From: Rhizomucor pusillus
Taxonomy: Eukaryota; Mucoromycota; Mucoromycetes; Mucorales; Lichtheimiaceae
Assembly: GCA_900175165.2 (NCBI GenBank)
Contig: FWWN02000389.1
Coordinates: 315-64,314 of the forward strand
Length of the DNA stretch: 64,000 bases
Reading direction: 5' to 3'
The notes beneath the pieces are model-generated. The model had not been told where the DNA came from and did not search any database. It saw only the letters and a program-made list of their open reading frames with translations. Both the position numbers and the translations under genes were made by a program. Positions 24,950 through 36,355 of this stretch are shown piece after piece (the stretch's first letter is position 1; the number at the start of each line of letters is the position of its first letter).

Positions 24950-27900
24950 TCATGTTCGATTCCGTCCTGTAATAACAACACATTCGGAAGCGCGTGGGCA
25001 GTTGGTAATAACGCAATCAGTCATATTGCACGTCACCGGACGTAGCGAGACTGTTGCCTTCTTGTCAAAGTTGTTCTTCCTGCTTTTACGGCTCGAGTGG
25101 CTGCAGTCGCTCTTTGTGCCGCCGCAGCATTCGCTTCCACAATCACAGGCAGGTTCCTTGATGGGTTCCGGCGCTGCAACGCCGCGCTGATAGCTTGATA
25201 GGAAATTCCGTTGCTTAGCACGACAAGCATCATCAAGGTAGACAAGCTTTATAAAGTTGCCATAGTCGCACCCTAGACCGGATCCATCTAAAGGAACAAC
25301 GTGGCGGATGACCGAAAATGGGAGTATTTCGTTGGCTTCCTCCTCCTCTTCATCGTCTTCACTGCCAACCCGATGTGGCAAATCATCCAGCTTTTTGTTG
25401 TTGAAATGCTGCGGTTGCTTTTTCGGCTTGCTTTGAAGTCCAAGCAGCTTAAATATCTGGTCTTTGATGTAGTTATCTTTGCTGTTTTGCTGCTGCTTTG
25501 TGGAATCTGCATATGCTGCTGTTGGCTGTTCAAGATCGATCGCTTGAACGGGTATCGTTTCCTGTTCGGATGCTGACGGTTCATAATACTGCAAGGCCGC
25601 AAACCAAGCCTCCCACTCGTTAGAATGCGCCTTCTTTCGTACGCCGGCAAGCACATTGTTGTCGCAAAATACCAGACCACGTCCTGCCAGCTGGTTGATT
25701 TCACCGAGGAAAGAGGGTGCTAGTGTGATATCTCTCTCTCCACCGAGCTGTTCAATGTCCAGGAGTTGGTCTTCTGCCAAGGTCGGCTCTAATTGGAACA
25801 TGTCGCCAGTTACACCATTGTCTAATGGATGGTTGTTGGTCAATGCAGGCTTGATGCGTTTTCGATGACTTGTGGTTGCTGCCAGCTTGGTATCCAGTTT
25901 CGGTGATTTTATTTTGGCATCCTGCAGATCTGTCGATGACACTTTAGAAGATTTTCGATGTCGGGTATATTTCTTGCGATGATAATCTTGAGAGCAAAGT
26001 GTGCAGTTGTGTTCGTGACCGCCATCGGCACGTTCTAATCGCCATACATGTACTTTCTCGTCTGTAGCGCAAGATGCTACCAGGAATCCATCACCGAAGC
26101 ATGTATCGCAGCCGCGACAAAATCCTGGACCACTCTCCACTTCGCAGTATCGTGTAATAACAACTTGGTTGATCGAGCCCGCATGATCGGGCGTGACAGT
26201 AGTAGTCGTTGTCGAAGACGTATCTGACTCTTCCTTTTCAACATCCACGTCGCTGGTCAACTCCAGTTTCTTGATTTTTAACAAAGGACCACCGACATGC
26301 ACGTCAGGTTCTTTGCTGCGTCGTAGACCTCCAATTGAAAGCGTGCACACCGCCTCGCCAGTCTCAAAATTCCACACTTTGACCGCTCCGTCACTTGAAC
26401 CGGTAACGAGCGCCCCCATACCGCCTACAGGTGATTCGGTTGCCAAGCTAGTAATAGCATAAGCATTGTGGCCGTTGAGGCTATACATGCATGACCATAC
26501 GGAGCCTGTCACGCTGCCTTCACTCTTTTGCAAGCGCCGTTCCCAGCTCTTGACAGTTCCATCTTTTGATGCTGTGAAGATCCAGGTCACGCCTAGCTTT
26601 CTGTGCGGCGCCTTACATTCGACAACATGCAGGGCTGTTATATCCTTTGTATGGCCAGACGAGATAGAATTGATGCATTCTCCAGACAGGATATCCCATT
26701 CGCGAATGGTGCCGCTCTTGTGCGCAGATACCAGGTAGTTTTGCGATGAGCTATCGTCAAAAGAAGGGCCCGACGTATTCCGTCTTGCGGCTGCTTCGGC
26801 GACGAGGGGATGACAGTATTCGGCTACATTGCCTATAAATTGAAGTGCAACTACCCGATCAACGATACGCTGGCGTCTAGAATCGTATTCCTCGTAAGCC
26901 TTTGATGATTGTCGTCGTCTTCTCAATTCCGTAAGGCCCATATCGCGCTCCTCGTCTTCCAATGTTACAGGCATCTCGGTTTCGACATGCAATTCACGTA
27001 CGAGACTGCCTGAAGACATGTTCCATACTCGGATAACACCGTCGTCGAAGCCTGAAGCAATCCATCGGTTTCCTTGATCAATCTTGACGAAACGCGCCGA
27101 AGGCATCCGCTTCGAATGTCCACGCCCGCTATACTGCCTGCGCATAGGCCGTGATCCAGCAGTCCAGTACGACGGATTCAAGTCCTCGGCTGCGAGCCCA
27201 CTGCTGCTCTGTCCTGCCCGATCTAAGCGTGCCATCCATTCAGCATTATCGGTGTTCCACAGCACGATGCGACCATCTTGACCACAAGAAACTGCTGTGC
27301 CATGTTTTGCGTTGACGGTGATTCGTCGAATATCCGCAATGTGTTTACCGGACAGTGTCTTTACTTGGATCTTCTTGCGGTTTTGCGATTCGTTAAATTG
27401 AGACTGAACCGAGATAGCTCCTCGATGTACGCCATCCTTGTCGTATCCATCCGCATCGCGCATTAGCATCATTTTTCTGAGAATCTTTGGAGAATACTGC
27501 ATGAACCTGCACACGCAGTAAGTAATATGATTGACACTCTTGACAAAAGCTGCTTTCAACAATGGTAGAAGCCATTGTTCGCGCCACGGTGGTGTTATCC
27601 AGACGATCAGGCAGACGAGCACGATGCAGAGCAGCAGTGATGGGATGTTGACCTTGAGGAGCACGGTAACCAGGAGACGCATGTATTCTACAAAGATCCT
27701 TTCAAACGTGGTCCTCTCGCGCACATGTTTCGATGCCATTTTGAGCGCGGTCTGCATAGCACGAATAGTGGAGACGTAGTATGTTTCGTACTCGTGAATT
27801 CGAAGCCGAGCGACTTCAGCATTGGGCGCGAAAAGGATAACATATGGCGGATTGATTTGCAGCGAGAGAGGCTCTGAAAAGGGATTGACTGTGCCCCAAA

Positions 27901-29782
27901 ACTCTGACGACAAACTATACAAGTCTTCGTTCGAGCGTGGAGTGTACAGACTAGTTTCGAGTTCGTTGTACAAATGGCGTAAAGAGAACTGGGTCAAGAT
28001 GATAAGACATAGCTAAAAATAAGAACAAGGGGTAAAGAAAAGAAAAAGAAAAACGGACCATCAGCCTTCCTTTTTATAAGGATGCATATTTTTTGTCACG
28101 TCACTTACCAACAAGGAAGTCAATGTTCTATAAGTCTTGAAATGTTTGCACTCGGCGCAAGTTTTCGGCTCAATTTCCTCGATCGGGGGTTCTTGCACTG
28201 GACAGTAATCTTCTGCAGTTGGATCAGCGTCTATGTCGCATTTGGCTAGTTCACGCAACCGCTTTGACATTTCCCGATCGTCCAAATCAGTCAACTATCC
28301 ATGCAGAAAAAATTTAGCCATGTAATTTTCTCGCTAACAGTCAGGGAAGACGATGAAAAAATCAATAATTACCTCAACGCGTTTCACATCCAGGGATAAT
28401 ACAGCCAAGTAGAAAGTCATATCCAGGATATAGTCGACAACGAGGGCAACTGCCGCAAACACGCAAAATTGTTTGATTTTTGGAACGCCCATCGCCGCAC
28501 CGAGCGCAGTAATTGTTAACTCCAGGCACAACACAACTGTCATTGGTACACCGAGACTTTCCAAAGCTAGTGATCGTGCACACAAGTTACGTTAGCAAAC
28601 TAGTGTGCTTCAGCGATCTGCTTATTTTTACCTCGACCGATTTTCTCTTTGATCTGCATGTCGCATCCGGCGCTCAAGACTGCATTGGTGAGAACAAACA
28701 CGTTTTCGATGCATCCCACAACGGGGACGACGATCTTGAGATACCATGGAACAAGATCGCTTTCGATGTTGAATAAGCGACAGATTCCCATCGTAGTTAT
28801 CAAGCACGCGGCGGGCATCATGACGGCAGCGGTACCCAGAGCCAGCTGGGATTTCACCAAGTGGGCGTTGCCAAGTATCTGCGACATCAAATAGCACATG
28901 CCCAACACAGTAAACACGCAAAGGTATGTTTGCCACGATAGCTGGTAAACAAAGTGCTTGTACTAAAAATATATATCATCAACGCGTTAACTTTTGTTAC
29001 AATTTACCACGTTGCATGCAAGGAACGTAATCCATTACCTTGTATTGGATATTCTGAGTCTGCACGTTGATGCGCCTCTGCCACGCGGCATTGATACCGT
29101 GCGAATCGTCGTCATTGTGGTGGTTGGATTCTGCAAGCTGTACATGATCCATGACATTGTCCCACAAGGTATCCCACACTCGCTCCGTATCCAGCGTCGA
29201 GCAGGAACGTTTAAAAACAAGCGTCAAGATGAGTGAATCGGCTGTCCAATCCTTGCCATCGTTTTCGAACGTAACGTTGCCGAATACTGAGTATGGGTGG
29301 ACCGGATTGGTACCAGTTGCAACAATACCACCGTCCTGTTCGGCGTGGTAGTGCGAGACGGGCGACTGCAGAGCACACTCGCCTTCTCGAAGCAAACATA
29401 TGCTGGCGAGGGAAGCTGTTTTCCCATTCACTTGTACAAAGGTTGTCATCAATGCTTTCTGTAAAACGTCGGCCTTATTGAACAGATCGGCATCAATTCG
29501 ACCATCGTAGTTTGCAAGACGGATCTGTTGAACAATGATTTCAGAGGACGTCAAGTTGCTGATCTGCAAATGTGGCGAGAATTGCCAGAACTGTGCATCG
29601 AGTTGATTTGTAAATGGAGGGTGTGGTCGCAGTAGGTCGAGAATAATAGGGTAGGATAACAAACAAACGGATGCCAGGGAGAGTAACAAAAGAGGTACAG
29701 CCCTATACGTACAGGCTTTCCCGTATGGATAAAAATATGCAGAAAGCCGGGCGTGTATCCTTGATAACGCCCGCAGAGGCAT
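24950..29782 (-). CDS. SCAP: SREBP cleavage-activating protein (SCAP)
   Basis: Five exons (minus): 29039..29782, 28632..28962, 28373..28566, 28109..28294, 24950..28012; 1505 residues. An N-terminal membrane segment (about residues 28-50) precedes a lumenal loop. A sterol-sensing domain follows at about residues 249-425, ending in YLAVLSLDVKRVELTDL, which matches SCAP (TVLSIDIRRMELADL) rather than HMG-CoA reductase or Patched. A further membrane segment (LLLCIVLVCLIVWI) lies near residue 610. A WD40 domain from about residue 700 (ITVNAKHGTAVSCGQDGRIV; repeats ending in W or VW) is broken by long charged inserts. SCAP escorts SREBP from ER to Golgi and retains it when sterol is high. The last exon carries a Cys-rich tail (DCGSECCGGTKSDC) not seen in animal SCAP. 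No SREBP gene is nearby. Confidence 0.9.
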
Positions 29783-30147
29783 CGAGAATAAAAGAAAGGA
29801 GAAAAGAAAAGGAAACTAGAAAGACAGAGAAAGAGGGTGCTGCAACCTGAAAGGAAGGAGGAAAAGAGGCGTCAGTGCCTGTGCACACCACGCGGAGCAA
29901 AAGGGCAGAGGCCCCACTTTGGGTCACCGTGCGCTCCGACAGAAGAACGCAGAACGAAAAAATAGGTAAGGCCTCATTACACAAAGTATTATTTTTTATG
30001 CGCAAAAAAAAAGATAGAGACAAAAGAACTGATGAATGACTACAACTACTACAAGCATATAAAAAGAGAACATGAAGGGAAGCAAACGCGGAAAGGGGTA
30101 TAACCAATGACGAATATTTACAGGTCGAAGCAACGAGGAGAAGAAAA
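29783..30147. other. promoter region of SCAP / 3' region of arrestin gene
   Basis: 365 bp between two minus-strand genes. It is A/G-rich on + (CT-rich on the coding strand), common for the leaders in this window. No gene is seen. Confidence 0.55.
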
Positions 30148-31706
30148 TTAAACAATGGTACCAGGTACAGCAATGGAATCATACGTTGGCAATGATCCTG
30201 AAAAGCTGTATAAGCGACCGGATCGAATGGCAGTGGTGTATGAAGGTACTCTAGATAGGTCAATGCCTTGCCACGGCAACTCGTCCACGACATCTGGGTT
30301 GCTGTCCTCACTGCTGCTGTCTGATGCAACGTTAGCTCGGCTGGCAGCAGCAGCATTGGGGATAGCCAATGCGACCGTCGGCGGCATTGCACCAGAAAGA
30401 ATTAAGCTCTGCAGGGCAGCTGCATCGTACGGCGCAGTTTTCCAAGCATCTTCGTAGGCAGGGAGTTCGTTGATTTCCTCTTCAGGAGCTATTGGCGAAA
30501 TAATAATAGGTATGGCAGCTCGTAACTCTATAGGAAACAAAAATAGTTTAGGATTTGCATGACTCGCTCTAAACTATAAATCTTCTTACCTGATACATGT
30601 CCATCCGCGTTTGTCAAGGCGACAGTGAACTTGAGTTTGTGCTTGATTTTGATTAAATCGCTAACAATATCAGACCGGACCTCTGCAATGGACGGTACAT
30701 CGAGAACTTCAGTCTTGATCCATCGATTCCCTGCGGCAAAATGGTCATCCCGAATGCTTTTAACAACGTGTCCATCCGATTTTGAGTGTTCGTTGGAGGA
30801 AAGACTAATGTATTCCTTGAGTGCACACGAGACGGAGCGGATACCCAATTCAGGTGCAATGGGAACCAGATCAAACGTGATAGGAATTTTGCTGCCGGCG
30901 CTGAATACTTTGCGTGGTACACTGATGTTGTATGATATTTTGTCTATCCATTCGTTCGAGATAACGACAGATTGATTGAGATCCAAAGATGAAGGCAGCA
31001 TCATCCGCGTGACCGTTACGTTCCGATGGGCAACGTAGTTGGTTGAAAACGTTGGGCGCTCAGCTACCGCTTTCAGGCGGTAATACACTTGACCGAGATC
31101 GTGATGAACAGAAGCGGGAAGGTCACCGGGAAGCGGCAGTTCGAAATCCCTATTTGTATTCAATGACAATCGGATCAGACAAAGGAAGAAAAAAAATTTT
31201 CGTCACACTGCCAAAAATGCGTCTTGCCGCGTGCGCTTACCATTGGTAGTGACCTCCTGAAAAATGATATGACTTTTTCTTGGGTGGCAGAAAGTTCCAA
31301 GTATGCTCCAAGATAGTCTTCTCCTCCTTGTAATGTCTTTGATGTGATCCCTGGCCTAGTTTTGTTTAAAACAAAGAGAAATGAATATAAAGTTATACAT
31401 GGAAGGCGGGAGCCCTTGTTTATTACCTTCAGTCCATGACACTTTTGTTTTGCCTTGGAATTTAAGCGTAATCGATTTAACTTTGGTGTGTTCGTGGCAG
31501 TCCAGCACGACCGATCCTCTTAAGATCACGCCAGCGGATTCCTCGACGGAGCCATGCAGAATGACATTGTCGGTTTCGAGATTGATTGCAAAGTCAGAAC
31601 TGTGCAAAAGTTGCATTATCTGAAACTGCTTGTGTTTGTGCTTGTGCTTTGTTCGCGGTTTAGAAAAGAGGATCAAGTCGGGTCTGACCCGACGCTTTAA
31701 AACCAT
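30148..31706 (-). CDS. alpha-arrestin (ART-type ubiquitin-ligase adaptor)
   Basis: Exons (minus) 31427..31706, 31241..31355, 30590..31149 and 30148..30527; 444 residues. The arrestin N-domain begins near residue 40 (DNVILHGSVEESAGVILRGS, SITLKFQGKTKVSW), and the C-domain includes PRKVFSAGSKIPITFDLVPI and IRSVSCALKEYI. The C-terminal tail carries PY-like motifs (ELPAYED, RVPSYTT, LPTYDS) of the type bound by WW domains of Rsp5/Nedd4 ligases. In fungi such proteins recruit the ligase to plasma-membrane transporters and trigger endocytosis; a link to the Trk or sugar transporters here would be speculation. I chose the ATG at 31706; the frame opens three codons earlier without ATG. Phases agree in all introns. 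Confidence 0.9.
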
Positions 31707-32000
31707 CTTGATCAATTTTTAATCGGCTCCTCTTTTTCCCGGAAACAAGTTGGCTGACACGACCCTGGAGATCAAAATTTCCCAGTCAACAGGTAGCACC
31801 ACCGGAAGGGAAAGGGAAAGATGAGGAAAATCCGTAGCGTCTTGGGATTGTTAAATATGTCTACGGGATGTATATTTATAGAATATCCACTGAAGCCCGG
31901 CTCTTTGAGCCGTTACATCTGCCGTTCCTGGCCAGGAAAATGGGGCAACGCTGAATAATCATCATATTCGGGCAATAAACGATCTTCGTTGGTCAGCACG
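31707..32000. other. promoter region of the arrestin gene
   Basis: 294 bp, AT-rich, no coding frame. Confidence 0.5.
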
Positions 32001-33030
32001 ACACAAAGCATGGAATGTCGCACGAAATTGCTTATTATTCTTCACGTTGCTGTTCCCTCGCACCCTTATTTAAGAACATCCCGCCGCCGGAATATCTCCC
32101 CGTGGACAACACACGCCTTGCAGGTCTTCAATCCCAATCATTGGAGACACAAGCTATTCGAGTCAACCCTGCTCATACTGTTAGTCAATTGATTGTACTG
32201 GATGTATATGGGAACTACAATGAAGAACTGTGTAGGCGCAGCAATGCTTATTTAGCATGCTTAATGGATTTTCCGTTTGTTGACACCAAAGTGTGATCGC
32301 CTGCTGCAGGACTTATTTGCAACCAATCAGGTCTTGATGACAAGGCAACGCGACAAACGCAAGGTACGACGCAGTATCTGTATGTTGTCCTTTGTATCCA
32401 TGCATGCATCTTGCAGATGTTCTTTTATGGAAAAGTGCAGCATGACAAGGTACGACAGAAAAATATAGAACTCGGATCTTGACTAGAGAGGGCACCGTTC
32501 CCAGTTTAAGCTGCTCTGATCGGGAGCTATACCGAGCAGCAGCCAATGCCTGGCATGCACAGATCAAATCTAATCTGATTCTTTCTTGGCTCTTTTCTTC
32601 TTGTTACTCCGATTTCGTTTTGGTTCAGTCAACAGTCGAGTTTGAGGTTGTGAGCAGAAGTTATTCCAAAGTACCTTACAACTCAAAACACAAGTACAAG
32701 TTACAAACAAGGGGATTTTGCTATGGAAATAGTTTATCCAGATAATATGGCTAAATGTTTCTACCCTTTCGGAACAGGTTCGCAGATTTATTTATCAAGC
32801 AGCGGATCGGCTCATGTAAGCGGCCGTTACCGAATTTATCGAGTATGGGTCACGACGTACCGGCAAGTTTTCACGCAGCTTCCGAGAGGTGCATGCTGCG
32901 CATAATAAAAGTTCAAAGTATACTGCTGCTGTCGATCATTTTGGAGACAACCGAGTGCAAATATATGCTACGTACCAATTCCTGGATCATCCACCACTCT
33001 ATACAATAGCTGGTGAAGTTAACCAAGCAA
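32001..33030 (+). pseudogene. interrupted coding-like stretch, family not identified
   Basis: No continuous frame, but several neighbouring + frames have protein-like composition. 32069..32296 has IPPPEYLPVDNTRLAGLQ and IRVNPAHTVSQLIVLDVYGN and stops at TGA; a frame one base away carries on as LLQDLFATNQVLMTRQRDKR and then shows a GT...AG gap to FFYGKVQHDKVR. 32482..32745 contains RELYRAAANAWHAQIKSN and YSKVPYNSKHKYKLQT; the latter faintly recalls the IPFNS.NKY motif of type II P-type ATPases, but no other ATPase motif is visible. 32845..33027 has VQIYATYQFLDHPPLYTIAG. This looks like one or more decayed genes. Identity is unknown and the ATPase hint is weak. Confidence 0.3.
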
Positions 33031-33780
33031 AGTAAGGTTGACGACAGCACTCATGATTGGTCCTTTGGGCAGCCATGTGAAATGGCAAGTCGGCACTCGC
33101 TTGCTGCCGTTGTCAAACAGGATTTTCCGTTTAGGCTTTTTAGTCATATTCCTCAAATGTCACTGTCGACTGAATTGTCCCGCTTTTCGGTGGATTCATT
33201 ATTGTCACGTTTTCGTGCAAGACATCTCAAATCTCAGCAAGTGATCAGACGCCCGTTACACGGAAAGCATAATCCTGTTTTTCCTTTTTGCATCTTTCGA
33301 TATCACGCGATTTGGGACTTGCAAACTTGAAACCTAAGGTTCGAACGATAATTTCGGCATAAGCAGTATAAGAACAAAGAGGAAAACCCAACCTACAAGC
33401 TTTTTGTTACCAATTCTACCGTTATTTTACGTCATATCCAAGAATAAGGCAGGAATGCTCAATTCTGTCGATATTATTTATTCTTGACAAAGGATGACGA
33501 AAGACTGCAGAGAAATACGTCAACTGTGTGCCACTTCATAAAGAATGATGATACAGCTATATCTTTCTGCAATTCACTGGCAGACTTTTCCAGTGTTTTC
33601 TAACCAGAATTTAAGTGACCTCTCCGAGTTTAAATGGTCAAATGTTGAACCATAAGCCATTTGATACTATTATTAAGCTATGAGAAGTGTCAATAAGGCG
33701 TCTGAAATCACAATAAGTCTCAGGAACGGCAAAAATATCTATGAAGGCTTCAGGGAAGTTTCTCGAGCTAATCTGTCGAT

Positions 33781-34103
33781 ATGTGCTGTGGCTTTCTCGG
33801 CCACAAGTTTCGAGTAGAGAGACATATCATCAAAGACAGATTGCCAAAGGGCGTGCCAAGACCGAAGACGATGCAGACACGTAATGATAAACATTTATTC
33901 GGACAGTTCACTGTTGATGCGCAATTGGGATTGGGGCGCTTCCAGACGAAGGACCTTTGGCGGACAAGCAGTGGATTTACAACTGCATAGCGGCGGCAGA
34001 CAAGCACCCAAACTGTCGATTTACGCGGCAGTTCCATAGGAAATGGTTTGAGATTCATATTCACTGCGGAGGGGGACAGGACGGTATATACCATGATAAA
34101 TAG
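33781..34103 (+). pseudogene. two-frame coding remnant, family not identified
   Basis: A frame from 33781 reads FRVERHIIKDRLPKGVPRPK and then DKHLFGQFTVDAQ. A second + frame, open from 33918 to a TAG at 34101..34103, reads ALPDEGPLADKQWIYN, then AAADKHPNCRFTRQFHRKW and ends HCGGGQDGIYHDK. They overlap, so a single one-base shift near 33920-33960 would make one protein of about 107 codons. No ATG in a good context or partner domain was recognised. The composition looks like real protein. I do not know the family. Confidence 0.3.
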
Positions 34104-34552
34104 ATCCCTCAGCAGCAATGTTAATTTCAATCAACTCAACTTTTCTGTACCCCTGAAAATACAAATAAGCCGAAGCATATGATTTCTTTATCGTTTAATC
34201 CGTCCGTCCTTGATAATTTTGTCTGTCGCGTACTTCATTTCATTGCCATCTTTGTCTGGTCTTTTTGGATGACATCTCTTTGGGAGGATTGACTTTTGGA
34301 ATCAACAGACTTTGCTTCATGCTTCCATACTTACATCGTACGCTCAAGTCAGCGAAACGTCCTCCTCTTTTGCATCCACTGTTTTTGCTGTCGTTCCTTC
34401 GATCCCTCCTTAAAACTGCTTTCCATTTGATAACACGCCTTTGAGCCGTGAACCATATTCTCATCAACTACATAGGCAGTTATTGTCTGTCCGAAGCAAA
34501 TCCCTAACACAAGTAGTTTGCAGAAGAAACGTGTGCTGGGATGGTACGTCAT
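34013..34552 (-). pseudogene. possible small secreted cysteine-containing protein, broken
   Basis: From the ATG at 34552 the minus strand encodes a signal-peptide-like start (TRFFCKLLVLGICFGQTITA, then VVDENMVHGSKACYQMESSF). Frame 1 ends in TGA at about 34349, while the neighbouring frame continues as SKNSGCKRGGRFADLSVRC. A gtaag donor lies near 34330 and a ttttcag acceptor near 34155, after which a frame reads VELIEINIAAEGSIYHGIYR to a stop near 34013. Making one protein needs one base change plus this intron, and the last part is antisense to the + remnant at 33781..34103; both cannot be real there. Weak call. Confidence 0.2.
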
Positions 34553-35058
34553 CCAGCCAGACTCTTGCTTAACCTGACTTCAAGCACTCCTCACCCTCCA
34601 AACCTAGCGACCGGATATCTATGTCCGTAGACTTTCCCATCTGCCTGCTTGGGAGTTTGAACACTTCAAAGGTTGAAACCTTGGAAACACAGTATGGTTG
34701 CGATCATAACCTGCAATATCGGATGCCATTCTGACAAAGTGTGCCTTAAATCAGACATCATCGCAAACAATAGTGTGAGCTATGCAGAATCTGAAAATCA
34801 ACAGCTGCAAAAGATGGACTGGATTCGTCAAGCACCGAGGTCCGAAAATGAATTGCATTGCACTTTTCGCATTCTGGCGTCACCTTGTTTTCTTTCAATG
34901 CTTTTGTACCCCACCTCCTGAAGATACAACGCCAACGATATATACCCCTTCACTTTCCTTTTATTTATCGTCGAATGCATACCAAATCGGCAGCTATTCC
35001 ACTCCTTACTTCAGTTGTCTTTTTTTCAGGATTGCTCAAAGGTACATAGTAGACCGAA
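34553..35058. other. spacer upstream of the single-pass membrane protein gene
   Basis: 506 bp with only short overlapping frames. Nothing recognisable; presumably promoter of the gene at 35059. Confidence 0.5.
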
Positions 35059-36054
35059 ATGGTTCCGACATCAAACAAACTCACGCCATTTCTAGATGTC
35101 GACCACTTTACACGGTTGCTGGACTCTCTAATTATTGCGTTCATTGTCGTTGTTGCAACTGACAAACTAGCGGCAACGCTAGGGTTTGGATCTTCCCTTC
35201 TGTCGCAACAAGGAACCGCCGCTGCTCCTGACAAGCTTGTCGCCGAGGAGAAGGAGGAAAAACAGCAACAGCAGCAGCAACGGCAACGGCAACGGCAAGA
35301 AAAGGAGAAGGACAAGCAGGAAAATACCGCCGACCAGGGAAACGGTATCGAATTATTATCAAAAGAGCAACCTCTTCTATCGTCAGACAGGCAACAACAA
35401 GATCTTGCGTACTCGTCTAGTGCATCCGACGAGTCTTCTGTTCCTGGAGAACAGTCCAAAGCCGACTCGAGAGGCGACGACGATCATGTTTGTAACGACA
35501 ATACCGAGCAGGAAGACGATATCAATGATAACGTTCGTAACAATAACATCGGCAGTAGTGTGAATGACGCTTTGCCAACAGCAGCGCCCGACGAACAAGC
35601 TGATGGAGATTCCATCCAACCCCTGGTTCCGTTGACACATAGACGACAACGACCGCGGGGCATGTCGACGCCTCAGCCAATGTTATCAGTCTCTACACCC
35701 GTCCGAGGCCGGTACCTCAATCTCCAATCACCCTTGATATCATCACCACCTCCTGTCTTGTCACCGTCATATTCGACGACTTCTATATCTACCACGACGT
35801 CCTCGGGTACTAGCCGCATTGATATGGATCTGCAATATCTGAGACGTCAATCCCGCGTTGAAGAACGCATACGGCAGTTTGAAACGAATGGCACGTTGAC
35901 GAAACGGCGATACAGCGCTGACTGCACGCGTACTACTCGACCAACCCCAGCCGTCATTCAAAAGCGTACCTTTGGATTCAAGCCGATCTTTACAGAGTGG
36001 GAGAGACGCATTGCCGCTGTGGCCGTATCCTGTTCATCGCCGTTGGCTGAATAG
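35059..36054 (+). CDS. single-pass membrane protein of unknown function
   Basis: Intronless, 331 residues from the ATG at 35059. One hydrophobic segment near the N-terminus (about residues 20-42, SLIIAFIVVVATDKLAATLG) is followed by a long disordered region: Gln/Arg/Lys/Glu-rich at 62-90, Asp/Asn/Ser-rich to about 185, then Ser/Thr/Pro-rich (SPLISSPPPVLSPSYSTTS). The last 70 residues are better ordered in composition, basic, and include LRRQSRVEERIRQFETNGTL and FGFKPIFTEWERRIAAV. I do not recognise a family. The layout suggests an anchored protein with a cytoplasmic tail. The downstream neighbour on - is another single-pass protein; no functional link is visible. Confidence 0.65.
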   Translation: MVPTSNKLTPFLDVDHFTRLLDSLIIAFIVVVATDKLAATLGFGSSLLSQQGTAAAPDKLVAEEKEEKQQQQQQRQRQRQEKEKDKQENTADQGNGIELLSKEQPLLSSDRQQQDLAYSSSASDESSVPGEQSKADSRGDDDHVCNDNTEQEDDINDNVRNNNIGSSVNDALPTAAPDEQADGDSIQPLVPLTHRRQRPRGMSTPQPMLSVSTPVRGRYLNLQSPLISSPPPVLSPSYSTTSISTTTSSGTSRIDMDLQYLRRQSRVEERIRQFETNGTLTKRRYSADCTRTTRPTPAVIQKRTFGFKPIFTEWERRIAAVAVSCSSPLAE

Positions 36055-36355
36055 ATCACAACACTCCTCCTCCCCACTTGTAAAATCTGTAATACTACTC
36101 TTGGCTTGTAAGCATTATTAATAATAATTATCACCATGATTACTTTGTCCATTTTGCTATAATACATGTACACGCGAGAATTTTTTGTTTTTAGTTATTT
36201 GGACACCTGAATCCAGCGTTGTTAGCTGCAGATGACGCAGAAGATGACGAGGAAGATGATTTTGACGGAATATTTAAAACAACCGCTGGATTCCATGCGA
36301 TACCTGCAATGTCAAACGTGGCCTACCCATCGTGTTACCATGCATATCTTTTCTT
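36055..36355. other. convergent 3' spacer
   Basis: 301 bp between two convergent membrane-protein genes. AT-rich with TAAT runs around 36115-36135; no gene seen. Confidence 0.55.
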
